64,000 bases of DNA. Origin: Streptomyces sp. JH34 (lineage in GTDB: Bacteria > Actinomycetota > Actinomycetes > Streptomycetales > Streptomycetaceae). Below the pieces are notes generated by a model. That model saw nothing but the letters and a program-made list of their open reading frames with translations, was not told the DNA's origin and searched no databases. Shown one piece after another: positions 7,857 to 16,848 of this stretch (position 1 is its first letter; the number at the start of each line of letters is the position of its first letter). The translations under genes and the position numbers were made by a program. The stretch spans positions 2,666,001 to 2,730,000 of the forward strand of contig NZ_JAJSOO010000001.1 in assembly GCF_029428875.1 (NCBI RefSeq). Reading direction: 5' to 3'.

Positions 7857-9194
7857 CTATCTGGCCTCTCGGGTGGCGAGGTATTCCTCTGACGGGGCGA
7901 CCCCGAAGGCCTGGGGGATCGGCTGTCCGGCCATGTGGAGCCGGTCGGCGATACGACGCGGGAGCGGGAGGGCCTGGAACTCGCCGTGGATCACGCCGTC
8001 GGTGTCCATGGGCCGGGCGTCGAACCGTGCGACGGTGACGATCCTGTACGGGTCGCGCCCGTGTGAGTCGAGTACCGCGATCTCGGTGACGCGCCTGGTG
8101 CCGTCGGCGTGCCGGGTGAGCTGGACGATCACGTCGACGGCGCTGTTGATCTGGTCGTGCAGGGCCTCGAAGGGGATCTTGATCTCGGACATCGACGCCA
8201 GCGTCTGCAGGCGCATCAGCGCGTCCTCCGCGCTGTTGGCGTGGACGGTGGCCAGCGAACCGTCGTGGCCGGTCGACATCGCCTGGAGCATGTCGAGCGA
8301 TTCGCCGCCTCGGACCTCACCCACGACGATGCGGTCGGGGCGCATGCGCAGGGAGTTGCGGACCAGGTCGCGGATGGTGATCTGGCCCTTGCCCTCCACG
8401 TTCGCGGGGCGCGACTCCAGCCGGATCACATGGTTCTGCTGGAGTTGGAGTTCGGCGGAGTCCTCGATGGTGACGATGCGCTCGCCCTCGGGGATGAGTC
8501 CGGAGAGCGCGTTGAGGAGGGTGGTCTTCCCCGTGCCGGTGGCCCCGGAGACGATCACGTTGAACTTCGCCTGGACGAGCCCGGCGAGCAGGAGCAGCAT
8601 CTGCTGGTCCAGCGAGCCGAAGGCGATCATCTCCTGGAGCGAGAAGGACCGGGGGAAGCGCCGGATGGTGAGCGTGGCACCGGTCAGGGAGAGCGGCGGG
8701 ATGATGACGTTGACGCGCTCGCCGCTGGGCAGGCGGGCGTCGACCATCGGGTTGGCCTCGTCCACCCGCCGGTTGACGGTGGAGACGATGCGCTCGATCG
8801 TCTGCATGAGCTGCTCGTGACTGGCGAAGCGCATCGGGAGCTGCTCGACCCGGCCGGCCCGTTCGACGAAGATCTGGTCGGGTCCGTTGACCATGATCTC
8901 CGTGATGGAGGCGTCCTCCAGGAGTGGTTCGAGGACGCCGAGTCCCAGGGCCTCGTCGACGACCCGGCGGATGAGCTGGGAGCGTTCGACGGTCGAGAGG
9001 ACGGGGCCCTCACGGCTGATGATGTGTCCCAGTACGCGCTCCAGGCGGGCCCGGCGGTCGGTGGCGGCCAGCGAGGACATCTCCGCGAGGTCGATCTCCT
9101 CGAGGAGCTTCGCGCGGTACGTGGCGACCAGGTGGCCGTCCTCCCGTCCCCCTCCGCGCTCCTCGGGGGCGGTGATGCGTGCCCGCAGGCTCAT
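7857..9194 (-). CDS. tadA: Pilus assembly ATPase TadA/CpaF
   Basis: The 445-residue protein is a type II/IV secretion ATPase of the CpaF group. Visible elements are an N-terminal helical domain, LPSGERVNVIIPPLSL, Walker A GATGTGKTT with K223, Asp and His boxes, RIVVGEVRGGESLDMLQAMSTGHDGSLATVHAN around the Walker B/secretion signature, and a C-terminal ATPase tail. It drives pilin extraction and polymerisation through TadB/TadC. The frame is complete and every catalytic motif is intact. Confidence 0.95.
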   Translation of the reverse strand: MSLRARITAPEERGGGREDGHLVATYRAKLLEEIDLAEMSSLAATDRRARLERVLGHIISREGPVLSTVERSQLIRRVVDEALGLGVLEPLLEDASITEIMVNGPDQIFVERAGRVEQLPMRFASHEQLMQTIERIVSTVNRRVDEANPMVDARLPSGERVNVIIPPLSLTGATLTIRRFPRSFSLQEMIAFGSLDQQMLLLLAGLVQAKFNVIVSGATGTGKTTLLNALSGLIPEGERIVTIEDSAELQLQQNHVIRLESRPANVEGKGQITIRDLVRNSLRMRPDRIVVGEVRGGESLDMLQAMSTGHDGSLATVHANSAEDALMRLQTLASMSEIKIPFEALHDQINSAVDVIVQLTRHADGTRRVTEIAVLDSHGRDPYRIVTVARFDARPMDTDGVIHGEFQALPLPRRIADRLHMAGQPIPQAFGVAPSEEYLATREAR

Positions 9195-9225
9195 GGGTGG
9201 TACTCCTCGGATGGGGTGGGTGAAC

Positions 9226-9621
9226 TCAGTCGCGGGGCATGGTGGCTGACTTCTCGACGGTCCGGTCCCCGAGCAGGCCGAGGAGGACGTCCGGGATGGT
9301 GACCGTGACCGTCACCGTGACCGAGTCGCCTCCCGTCGGCGGGGCGATCCGGGCCCGCTGGGCCACCCAGCCGGTCATCGACGCCTTGCCGACGCGCTCG
9401 TACGACCCGCGCAGGTCGTCCTGGGACGCGGTGCGGGCGGCGGCCCTGGCGCCGGTGCCGGCCTGCTGCGCGGTGTAGGCGATCAGGCCCAGCTGGATCC
9501 CGGCGAGACCGATGAGGATGAGGACGGGGAGGAAGCCCAGGTACTCGAGGGCGGTCGAGCCGCGGTCCCCGCGCCTGCCGCGTCCCCGGCCGGCGGTGTG
9601 TGAGGTGCGTACCGGTGCCAT
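9226..9621 (-). CDS. tadE: TadE-like minor pilin
   Basis: This 131-residue protein has a basic N-terminus ending DRGSTALEYLGFLP and a single hydrophobic helix, the TadE/pseudopilin plan with a Flp-like Glu-Tyr pair. The short exported domain has a VTVTVTVT beta-run. It starts 6 bp after the previous gene's stop and lies just upstream of tadA. TadE-like pseudopilins are thought to be processed by the prepilin peptidase and to initiate or cap the pilus. Confidence 0.88.
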   Translation of the reverse strand: MAPVRTSHTAGRGRGRRGDRGSTALEYLGFLPVLILIGLAGIQLGLIAYTAQQAGTGARAAARTASQDDLRGSYERVGKASMTGWVAQRARIAPPTGGDSVTVTVTVTIPDVLLGLLGDRTVEKSATMPRD

Positions 9622-9627
9622 GACCCG

Positions 9628-10047
9628 TCACTTCCCTTCCGCGGCCGCGCCGGCCGTGGCCTCGACGGGGATGGGGAGGCTGGCGAAGCCCGGGAACAGG
9701 ACGGGGGCCTTGAGGACGACAGTGGCCGTGACCACGTCGTCCCCCTGGGCCCCGCAGGGGCCGCTGATCTCCGCGGGGCCTTCCCAGGCGCTCGGAAGCC
9801 GTTCGTACACGGCGTCCCTGCACCTGCTCTCGCGGTCACCGTCGCCCGCTGCGGCGGCTTTGCGTACGCCTTCGTCGGCGGCGCCGCTCGCCAGGGTGAA
9901 GGTGTACCCCACCAGGACCGCCTGCCAGAGGAGCACCAGCGTCACCAGGATGATGGGCACCATCCCGGTGAACTCGATGCTCAGCTGCCCGCGGTCGCGT
10001 CCCGCCCGCGCCCGTATCCGGTCGGGTTCTCCCCTGCGCTGCGTCAC
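9628..10047 (-). CDS. TadE/TadF-like minor pilin
   Basis: The 139-residue product starts at GTG 10047, whose GTGA overlaps the cpaE stop. The N-terminus is basic and ends RDRGQLSIEFTGMVP, followed by one hydrophobic helix (IILVTLVLLWQAVLVGYTF) and ASGAADEGVRKAAAAGD, the TadE-type signature. The exported domain has two Cys (SRCRD and GPCG) that could form a disulfide. It is a second pseudopilin beside the next gene, as in other Tad loci. Confidence 0.88.
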   Translation of the reverse strand: MTQRRGEPDRIRARAGRDRGQLSIEFTGMVPIILVTLVLLWQAVLVGYTFTLASGAADEGVRKAAAAGDGDRESRCRDAVYERLPSAWEGPAEISGPCGAQGDDVVTATVVLKAPVLFPGFASLPIPVEATAGAAAEGK

Positions 10048-11318
10048 TGCCGGCCTCCCCCGCTGGTGGTGCCGCCCCTGCGCCTGCGGCCGCCGATCGA
10101 ACCCCGGTCGCCGCGCAGCATGCCGCCGCGCGCCTCCGTCTTCTGCGAAGGCTTCACGATTCCGAGCTCTCCCGCCAGGGCCCAGAGGGCCTGTTTCACG
10201 GTGGAGCGTGGGTCCAGTTCGTGCATCCGGCCCGAGTCCACCACGCCCTGGAGTTCCTTGAAGTTCGCCGGTACCGCGGTGCCCGACATCCGGGTCCCCG
10301 TGATGCGCTGGATGAGCGGCGGCTGGATCTCCGTGTTGCGGTTGAGGCGGTTGACGAGGGTGACCGTCTCCTCGGCCTTGCGGATCTGGAGGCGGTCCCA
10401 CATCCGCACGATGCGCTTGGCGCCCCGCACGGCGACGACGTCCGGGGTCGTCACCAGCACTGCGGTGTCCGCCATCTCGATCGCCGCGGCGTTGGCCCCG
10501 TTCATCTGGCTTCCGCAGTCGATGACGACGACCTCGTAGCGCGAACGCAGGGCGCTGACGATCTGGCGGGCCGCACGGTCGCTGACCTCCTCGCCGCGTT
10601 CGCCCTCCCCGGGTGCCAGCAGCAGCGCCAGGCCGGTGTCGTGCGAGAACACGGCGTCGGAGAGGACCCGTGGTGATATGTCGGTGATGGCTGCCAGATC
10701 GACGACGGAACGCCGGAACTGCACGTCGAGGTAGGCCGCGATGTCGCCCGTCTGGAGGTCGAGGTCGACGAGTGCGGCGGTGTGCCCGGACGCCTGCGCG
10801 GCCAGGGCCAGCTGCACGGCTGTGACGGTCGCCCCCACTCCGCCCTTGGCCCCCGTGACCGTGACCACGGTGCCCCCGGGGCCGGTGAACACGTCGCTGC
10901 CCGTCCCGAGGTGGCGCCGTACGCCCGTGGACCACTGCGCGGCGGCCTGGACGCGGTTGGCGAGCTCCTCGTAGCTCAGGGGGAGGGTCGCGAGGCCCCG
11001 CGCCCCCGCGTCCATGGACGCGGCGAAGAGCCCGGGGCTCGCGTCGGCGGTGATCAGCACGACGCCCACGGCGGGGAAGCGCAGGGAGACCTCCCGGATC
11101 AGCTCCAGTGCGGGCACCGGGCCGATCCGCTCGTGGACCAGTACGACCTCGGGCAGTTCCTCGATGGACTCGCCGGCGAGCCGGGCGAGGGTGTCGATGA
11201 GCTGCGTCGAGTCGGCGACCGGCGCGGCCGGCTCCGCGTCGGGGAGCTGGCTGAGCAGGGTGGTCACGGACCTGGCCGCGTCGGTGTCACCGACCGCCGG
11301 GAGGATTCTGGTGGTCAT
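10044..11318 (-). CDS. cpaE: CpaE/TadZ-like MinD-family ATPase
   Basis: The 424-residue protein has an N-terminal receiver-like domain lacking obvious phosphorylation residues (about 1-130) and a C-terminal ParA/MinD-type ATPase. The P-loop is TGAKGGVGATV, with the signature Lys kept but the usual GKT replaced by GAT, which is normal in CpaE/TadZ. ALVDLDLQTGDIAAYLDV (A') and EVVVIDCGSQMNGANAAAIEMAD (Walker B region) follow. The family positions the Tad machine at a site in the cell. The C-terminal tail is basic (RRRRGGTTSGGG). It starts 7 bp after the cpaB stop. Confidence 0.92.
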   Translation of the reverse strand: MTTRILPAVGDTDAARSVTTLLSQLPDAEPAAPVADSTQLIDTLARLAGESIEELPEVVLVHERIGPVPALELIREVSLRFPAVGVVLITADASPGLFAASMDAGARGLATLPLSYEELANRVQAAAQWSTGVRRHLGTGSDVFTGPGGTVVTVTGAKGGVGATVTAVQLALAAQASGHTAALVDLDLQTGDIAAYLDVQFRRSVVDLAAITDISPRVLSDAVFSHDTGLALLLAPGEGERGEEVSDRAARQIVSALRSRYEVVVIDCGSQMNGANAAAIEMADTAVLVTTPDVVAVRGAKRIVRMWDRLQIRKAEETVTLVNRLNRNTEIQPPLIQRITGTRMSGTAVPANFKELQGVVDSGRMHELDPRSTVKQALWALAGELGIVKPSQKTEARGGMLRGDRGSIGGRRRRGGTTSGGGRQ

Positions 11319-11325
11319 CCGATCC

Positions 11326-12030
11326 TCACTTGTCCTTGTCGAGCGTGTAGGTCCGGTCGCCCGGACGGATGACGCCGTCGCTGCCCGGGGCGATCAGCGC
11401 GAGACGCACGTGCTGCGCGAAGGACTCCGCGTAGGCCACGCGCTGGGTGTCGAGGGTGTTGAGGGCGAAGGTGATCGGCACGGCCTCGGAGGCCTGGTTC
11501 CTGTCGTCCTTCTTCGGTTCCAGGGCGGTCAGTTCACCGACGTCGAGGACCTTGGCGTTGGAGACGATGACCTTGGACTGGGCCGCCTCGCCGTCCCGTT
11601 CGCCCTCGAAGGTGGCGTAGATGTTCACCTTGTCGTTGGGCCGGATCTTGCCGGCCACGCCGGTTGCCGCGTCGATCATGATGGCGATCTCCTGCTCGCC
11701 CGGGCGCAGTTCGGGGCTCCGGACCATCATGTCGGACTGCATCAGGGAGCCCTCGCGCAGTTCGGTGACGGCGATCTTGCCGTTGATCTCGTCGATGTCC
11801 GTGACGGCGTTCTCCGACAGCCAGCGTTTCGGCATGGAGACCTTCTCGAACTGCTTGGCGGACAGGGCCGTGTACGGGGACACGTTGTCCTTGAGCCGGT
11901 AGGCGTCGACCTCGGGTCCGACCTTCGAGTTGACGTCGCTGATCACCGAGAGCACCCCTGCGAAGGCTCCGAAGGCGCACAGGACCGACAGGAGCAGGAG
12001 TATCACGCCGCGGCGCTGGCGGGAGTTCAT
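11326..12030 (-). CDS. cpaB: CpaB/RcpC-like SAF-domain protein
   Basis: The 234-residue protein has an N-terminal membrane helix (RGVILLLLSVLCAFGAFAGV), a SAF domain at about 45-105 (NVSPYTALSAKQFEKVSMPKR) and an RcpC domain with PGEQEIAIMIDAATGVAGKIRPNDKVNIYATF. In Gram-negative bacteria CpaB/RcpC assists the outer-membrane secretin; in this Gram-positive its role is presumably at the wall. It is the first of the tightly packed assembly genes. Confidence 0.9.
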   Translation of the reverse strand: MNSRQRRGVILLLLSVLCAFGAFAGVLSVISDVNSKVGPEVDAYRLKDNVSPYTALSAKQFEKVSMPKRWLSENAVTDIDEINGKIAVTELREGSLMQSDMMVRSPELRPGEQEIAIMIDAATGVAGKIRPNDKVNIYATFEGERDGEAAQSKVIVSNAKVLDVGELTALEPKKDDRNQASEAVPITFALNTLDTQRVAYAESFAQHVRLALIAPGSDGVIRPGDRTYTLDKDK

Positions 12031-12112
12031 GAGCCGGACAACCTCGTTCGAATCGGATGCGTGGAGCAGCGGACAGAGAGGGATGCGCGGTGTCTGCGGA
12101 GAGCCCAGCGCA

Positions 12113-12997
12113 CTAGGTGGCGGGCGGTGCGGGCGCTCCCTGGCTCAGGACACCCGGGGAGTGCGTTCGGTTCTCCGGCGGGGTGAGCGGGGAGGAACAG
12201 AAGGCGCAGCGGTCGCCGATGAGCTCCATTCCGCACCAGTGGCAGTTTTCCCGGCGCACGGAGGAAACGAGCTGGTAGATCACCGAGATGTCCGGAAGGA
12301 AAGACGCGAATTCCACCAGCTTCCCCGTCCCCCACCAGCGTGGCGAGCCGGCTGGCAGCGCGCACTCCTGAACGGCCTGTACGCCCCATGCCGGGGCGAG
12401 GGTCTGCTGGACCCATTCGGAGGTCAGCTGCCCCCTGGCGACCAGCAGCTGCGTGGCGAACGGCGGTCCGGCCGGCGGTTCGACCGACGGCCCGATCCTG
12501 ACGAGTTGCGGGCTGGGGCCGGCGACCACGGCGAACTGCGATCCGGGGACCCAGGACTTGGCGTGGGTCTTGAGGCTGACGGGGACCCGGTCGAGCCTGG
12601 CCACGGAGTTCAGCAGGGCGCCGGCGTGGATGTAGTGGGCGAGGAGGCGGGCCGCCGACGCCACCACTCCGGGACTGAAGTCGCAGACGGAGAGCTGGCG
12701 CAGCTGGCGTACGAGGACGGCGACGCCCAGGGGCGGCAGGTCCGTCCTGAGCAGGGCGATACGGTCGCTCTCCAGGACCGAGCGGATGGCGTGCAGTCTG
12801 CGTTCGTGTGCGGCGCCGATGCCCGTGGGACAAACCGCGACGACGTGACCGTGCTGCTCCAGGAGCAGGTTCATGTCACCGATGGCCTGGTCGAGGGACT
12901 GGGCTTCGGGTGCCTGCAGCAGGGCCGCCGTGGGTGTCTGCTGATCGGTCGGCGGTAGCACCAGATCGGCACTGGTCACTGCTATTGCGGTGGGCAC
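12113..12997 (-). CDS. Conserved protein with C-terminal Cys4 zinc ribbon, head of Tad operon
   Basis: About 294 residues from the GTG at 12997, which follows GGGGAAG; longer versions from GTG 13078 or a start at 13216 are possible, so the start is uncertain. The C-terminus has CHWCGMELIGDRCAFC, two CxxC pairs that would bind zinc. The middle is mixed helix/strand with no enzyme motif that I recognise (FATQLLVARGQLTSEWVQQTLAPAW). It lies 82 bp upstream of cpaB on the same strand and is probably the first gene of the pilus operon. Its function is unknown. Confidence 0.7.
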   Translation of the reverse strand: MPTAIAVTSADLVLPPTDQQTPTAALLQAPEAQSLDQAIGDMNLLLEQHGHVVAVCPTGIGAAHERRLHAIRSVLESDRIALLRTDLPPLGVAVLVRQLRQLSVCDFSPGVVASAARLLAHYIHAGALLNSVARLDRVPVSLKTHAKSWVPGSQFAVVAGPSPQLVRIGPSVEPPAGPPFATQLLVARGQLTSEWVQQTLAPAWGVQAVQECALPAGSPRWWGTGKLVEFASFLPDISVIYQLVSSVRRENCHWCGMELIGDRCAFCSSPLTPPENRTHSPGVLSQGAPAPPAT

Positions 12998-13539
12998 GCT
13001 CTTCCCCGTTCGGCTCCGGCCGTCGTCGGGGGTGACTTCGGCCGCAATCGCTCCTGCTCCGTGCTTCTTCCCCAGCACTTTAACCACGTCAGACCGGGCA
13101 GAGAACAGATATCGGAACCCAGTACGAAGACGTGCGGCACCGGCGTTCGCTACGCCTCTGTGCGAAATCGGACGAAAAGCAAAGTGGTTAACTTCTGCAC
13201 CACTGCGCAGAGTCACCCCGGCCGAACCGGTTTGAAAAGCGATGGAATTGATCCGCCCACGTCAGAGCGGATTGCGGACGTTTTCCCGGGCCTTCCGCGA
13301 TATCCCCCTCGTCACGTTCCGGACACCCCCGCCGGGTCACCCGCGCGAGTGCACACCCGACACTCCGCGAACAGTCACCCGAAGGTGTGCGCGAACACCG
13401 GCGGCCATCCGACCCCGGCCCGTCGCACACATCCGGGCGCCAGAGGTCTTGACAACTCGATTGGTCTGGACCAGTTTATCGGCCAACGGTGGCCACCGTT
13501 TCCGCCAGCACCCCCCAACTCCCCCACCGGAGGCAGCAA
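12998..13539. other. Divergent intergenic region, Tad operon / chitinase
   Basis: About 540 bp between the first Tad-operon gene and the chitinase start. The centre (13070-13240) is AT-richer than the surroundings and includes TTTAACCAC at 13079 and GTGGTTAAC at 13183, an inverted pair about 95 bp apart that may frame the minus-strand promoter. The chitinase control site lies at 13449-13479. I see no convincing gene here. Confidence 0.5.
13449..13479 (+). promoter_or_regulatory. Chitinase promoter with DasR-type (dre) operator
   Basis: TTGACA at 13449-13454 is a good -35. The palindromic core TGGTCTGGACCA (13462-13473) lies between it and a weak -10 near 13473-13479. The core, flanked as ATTGGTCTGGACCAGTT, matches the known DasR-responsive element (ACTGGTCTAGACCAGT) and the repeats found in Streptomyces chitinase promoters. 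DasR represses until glucosamine phosphates release it, so expression should respond to chitin breakdown. Confidence 0.82.
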
Positions 13540-15270
13540 GTGGAACGCTCCGCAGGCAGCAGCAGACACAGAAGGAGCCGGGTCCGGCCTCTCCTCGGCG
13601 GGGCGGTCGCCGTCGTCGCGGCGGGGGCGCTGGCCGTCACCGGGCTCGTGAGCACTGCGCAGGCCGCCGACGTCAACGTGGCCAGGAACGCCGGATTCGA
13701 GTCCGGGCTCGCCAACTGGACCTGTTCCGCGGGCAGCGGCACCACCGTCTCCTCCCCCGTGCACGGCGGCACCTCCGCGCTCAAGGCCACCCCGGCCGGG
13801 CAGGACAACGCCAAGTGCACGCAGACCGTGGCCGTGAAGCCCAACTCCACCTATGCGCTGAGCTCCTGGGTGCAGGGCGGTTACGCCTACCTCGGGGCGA
13901 GCGGCACCGGGACCACAGACGTCTCGACCTGGACACCCGGATCCAGCAGCTGGACCCAGCTGAAGACCACCTTCACCACCGGCCCCTCCACCACCTCCGT
14001 GACCGTCTACACCCACGGCTGGTACGGCCAGGCCGCGTACTTCGCGGACGACGTCCAGGTGACCGGCCCGGACGGCGGCGGTGGCACCGACCCGGAGCCC
14101 GCGATCCCCGGGACCCCCGCCGGGCTGACCGTGGGAGCGACGACCACGTCCTCGGTCGCCCTGAGCTGGAGCTCCGTGTCCGGCGCGACCGGGTACACCG
14201 TCTACCGGAACGGCACGAAGGCGACCACGTCCACCGGCACCTCCGCGACGGTGACGGGGCTGGCGGCCGACACCGCGTACCAGTTCGCCGTCAGCGCCAC
14301 CAACGCCGCCGGTGAGTCCGTGAAGTCCGCGACCGTCAGCGGTCGTACGGCGAAGGCGACCGACCCGGGCGGCCCCACCACCTCGGTGCCCAAGCACGCG
14401 GTGACCGGCTACTGGCAGAACTTCGACAACGGCGCCGCAGTCCAGAGGCTCAGTGACGTCCCCGCGAACTACGACATCATCGCGGTCTCCTTCGCGGACG
14501 CCACCGCCACGCCCGGCGCGGTCACCTTCACCCTGGACTCGGCGGGGCTGAACGGCTACACGGTCGCCCAGTTCAAATCCGACATCAGGGCCAAGCAGGC
14601 CGCCGGCAAGAACATCATCATCTCCGTCGGCGGCGAGCGGGGGGCCGTCGCGGTCAACAGCGACGCCTCCGCGACCGCGTTCGCCGACTCGGTGTACGCA
14701 CTCATCCAGGAGTACGGCTTCAACGGCGTCGACATCGACCTGGAGAACGGCCTCAACTCCACCTACATGACGAAGGCCCTGCGCTCGCTCTCGTCGAAGG
14801 CGGGCTCCGGCCTCGTCATCACCATGGCGCCGCAGACCATCGACATGCAGTCCACCTCCGGTGAGTACTTCAGGACGGCGCTCAACATCAAGGACATCCT
14901 GACCGTCGTCAACATGCAGTACTACAACAGCGGTTCCATGCTGGGCTGCGACGGCAAGGTCTACTCGCAGGGTTCGGTGGACTTCCTCACCGCACTCGCC
15001 TGCATCCAGCTGGAGGGCGGCCTCGCCCCGTCCCAGGTCGGCCTCGGTGTCCCCGCCTCCACCCGCGGTGCGGGCAGCGGCTACGTCGCCCCGTCCGTCG
15101 TGAACGCGGCCCTGGACTGCCTGGCCAAGGGCACCAGCTGCGGCTCCTTCAAGCCCTCCAGGACCTACCCGGACCTGCGCGGTGCGATGACCTGGTCCAC
15201 CAACTGGGACGCCACCGCGGGCAACGCCTGGTCCAACGCGGTCGGCCCGCACGTCCACGGGCTGCCGTAA
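13540..15270 (+). CDS. Secreted GH18 chitinase with CBM and FnIII domains
   Basis: The 576-residue protein starts at GTG 13540, 6 nt after GGAGG. A long basic Streptomyces signal peptide ends near AQAAD (about residue 43). Next come a jelly-roll carbohydrate-binding module (about 45-175), a fibronectin III domain (about 190-272) and a GH18 catalytic domain from about 283. The active-site strand is GVDIDLENG with D398, D400 and E402, the DxDxE motif in which the Glu is the acid/base. The product cleaves beta-1,4 GlcNAc polymers outside the cell. A DasR-type operator lies upstream. The gene stands alone, with a hairpin behind it. Confidence 0.95.
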   Translation: MERSAGSSRHRRSRVRPLLGGAVAVVAAGALAVTGLVSTAQAADVNVARNAGFESGLANWTCSAGSGTTVSSPVHGGTSALKATPAGQDNAKCTQTVAVKPNSTYALSSWVQGGYAYLGASGTGTTDVSTWTPGSSSWTQLKTTFTTGPSTTSVTVYTHGWYGQAAYFADDVQVTGPDGGGGTDPEPAIPGTPAGLTVGATTTSSVALSWSSVSGATGYTVYRNGTKATTSTGTSATVTGLAADTAYQFAVSATNAAGESVKSATVSGRTAKATDPGGPTTSVPKHAVTGYWQNFDNGAAVQRLSDVPANYDIIAVSFADATATPGAVTFTLDSAGLNGYTVAQFKSDIRAKQAAGKNIIISVGGERGAVAVNSDASATAFADSVYALIQEYGFNGVDIDLENGLNSTYMTKALRSLSSKAGSGLVITMAPQTIDMQSTSGEYFRTALNIKDILTVVNMQYYNSGSMLGCDGKVYSQGSVDFLTALACIQLEGGLAPSQVGLGVPASTRGAGSGYVAPSVVNAALDCLAKGTSCGSFKPSRTYPDLRGAMTWSTNWDATAGNAWSNAVGPHVHGLP

Positions 15271-15306
15271 CCCCGGCTGCCGCCGCTCCACCGGCCCGTC
15301 CGTCCA

Positions 15307-15336
15307 GCAGCGCCGCCGCTCCCCCGGCGGCGCTGC
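15307..15336. terminator. Bidirectional terminator hairpin
   Basis: A 12-bp perfect stem (GCAGCGCCGCCG at 15307-15318 with CGGCGGCGCTGC at 15325-15336) and a 6-nt loop, between the convergent chitinase and transporter genes. Confidence 0.75.
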
Positions 15337-15364
15337 CACGTGCGCGTGGATCCGCACGCGGTCG

Positions 15365-16669
15365 TCACCAGGGCAGTTCGCGCACCTGCTGGACGCACAG
15401 CACGACGAAGAGGAGTCCGGCAGCACCCAGCATCCCGTTGCTGAGCCAGCCGTTGCGCCACTCCCTGGGTGTACGGGAGGAGTTGAGCAGCCACAGCAGG
15501 GTCAGGGCCAGGAACGGCATGAAGAACGCGCCCAGCACTCCGTAGCCGATGACCAGCCCGAACGGCTCGTCCAGCCAGAGCAGCGTCATCGGCGGGAAGG
15601 TCAGCCAGAGCAGGTAGGCGCGGAAGGGCACGGAGCGCTCCTGCCGGCCGACGGTGTCGCTGCCCGCCTTCTCCACGGCCGTCTCACCACGTGCGGCCCG
15701 GATCCGCTCGACGAAGTCCGCGAACATCAGGCTCACGCCGTGCCAGACACCGATGAGCGACGAGAACGACGTCGCGAAGAAACCGACCAGGAAGAGCTTC
15801 GCGGTGCCCGCGCCGAAGCGGTCCTCCAGGACCTGGCCGAGGTCGATCAGCCCCCGGTCGCCCTTCGTCAGGGCGATCTGCGAGGAGTGCAGCAGCTCGG
15901 CGCCGACGACGAGCATCGCGACGACGAAGATGCCCGTCGTGATGTAGGCGACCCGGTTGTCGATCCGCATCACCTTCATCCAGGAGGTGTCGGACCAGCC
16001 CTTGGCGTTCACCCAGTACCCGTACGCCGCCATGGTGATCGTGCCGCCGACCCCGCCGATCAGACCGAGCGTGTAGATCAGCGAGCCGTCCGGGAGCACG
16101 GGGAGCAGCCCGGCGAAGGAAGCGCCGATGTCCGGCACCACCCGGATCGCGACGTAGACCACGACGACGAACATGACGCCGATGAGGACCGTCATGACCT
16201 TCTCGAAGACGGCGTACTGGTTGAACCAGACGAAGACCAGGCCGATCAGCCCGGTGACGATCGCCCACGTCTTGAGGCCGGGCCCGTCGGGGAAGAGCGC
16301 CACGATGGGCAGGGCACTGGACGACATGGCCGTCGCGCCGTAGACGAAGCCCCAGACCACGACGTACACGGCGAAGTAGCCCGTGGTCCAGCCGCCGAGG
16401 GTGCGCCAGCCGTCGAAGAGGGTGCGGCCCGTCGCGAGGTGCCAGCGGCCCACCGCCTCCGCGAGGGAGATCTTGACGAGGCAGCCGATCACCGCCGCCC
16501 ACATGAGGGTGTAGCCGAATTTGCTGCCCGCGATGAGGGTCGCGACCAGGTCGCCGGCTCCGACACCCGTCGCCGCGACGACGATGCCGGGTCCGATGTA
16601 CTTCCAACTCGATCTACGTGGGCGGGAGTCCAGCTCCCCGGTCTCTGTGGTGTCGCTCGTCTCGGCCAT
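15365..16669 (-). CDS. Nramp-related membrane transporter without canonical metal motifs
   Basis: The 434-residue protein (ATG 16669; a start at 16705 is possible) has about 11 hydrophobic helices and the overall Nramp/SLC11 plan: a first helix WKYIGPGIVVAATGVGAGD, and a GGVGGTITMAAYGYW segment at the helix-6 position. In Nramp Mn/Fe transporters these positions carry DPGN and MPH, which bind the metal. Here they read GAGD and TMAAYG. It is therefore Nramp-fold, but the substrate may be another cation such as Mg2+, as in the described Nramp-related group, or something else. It faces the chitinase tail-to-tail and is divergent from the kinase gene. Confidence 0.82.
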   Translation of the reverse strand: MAETSDTTETGELDSRPRRSSWKYIGPGIVVAATGVGAGDLVATLIAGSKFGYTLMWAAVIGCLVKISLAEAVGRWHLATGRTLFDGWRTLGGWTTGYFAVYVVVWGFVYGATAMSSSALPIVALFPDGPGLKTWAIVTGLIGLVFVWFNQYAVFEKVMTVLIGVMFVVVVYVAIRVVPDIGASFAGLLPVLPDGSLIYTLGLIGGVGGTITMAAYGYWVNAKGWSDTSWMKVMRIDNRVAYITTGIFVVAMLVVGAELLHSSQIALTKGDRGLIDLGQVLEDRFGAGTAKLFLVGFFATSFSSLIGVWHGVSLMFADFVERIRAARGETAVEKAGSDTVGRQERSVPFRAYLLWLTFPPMTLLWLDEPFGLVIGYGVLGAFFMPFLALTLLWLLNSSRTPREWRNGWLSNGMLGAAGLLFVVLCVQQVRELPW

Positions 16670-16848
16670 GTCGATCAACGAAGCGCAAAGTTCCGGTTCG
16701 CACAAGGGGGCGTGTGATACCCCCGCCAGGCCCTCTCCTCGTCAGGACAGCTGTGGACGTTCCGTGACAGGAGATATCGGTGCAGTCACCCCGTCCTCGT
16801 GGGACGCTTGTCGCGCTGGACCGTAGGGCGCTGGACGGGGGAAGTCAC

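Noticed and set aside
13375..15426. A 683-codon open frame antisense to the chitinase
   Set aside because: The plus strand encodes an intact GH18 protein with signal peptide, RBS and catalytic motif. The antisense frame is a by-product of G/C-ending codons and has low-complexity Gly/Arg/Asp sequence.
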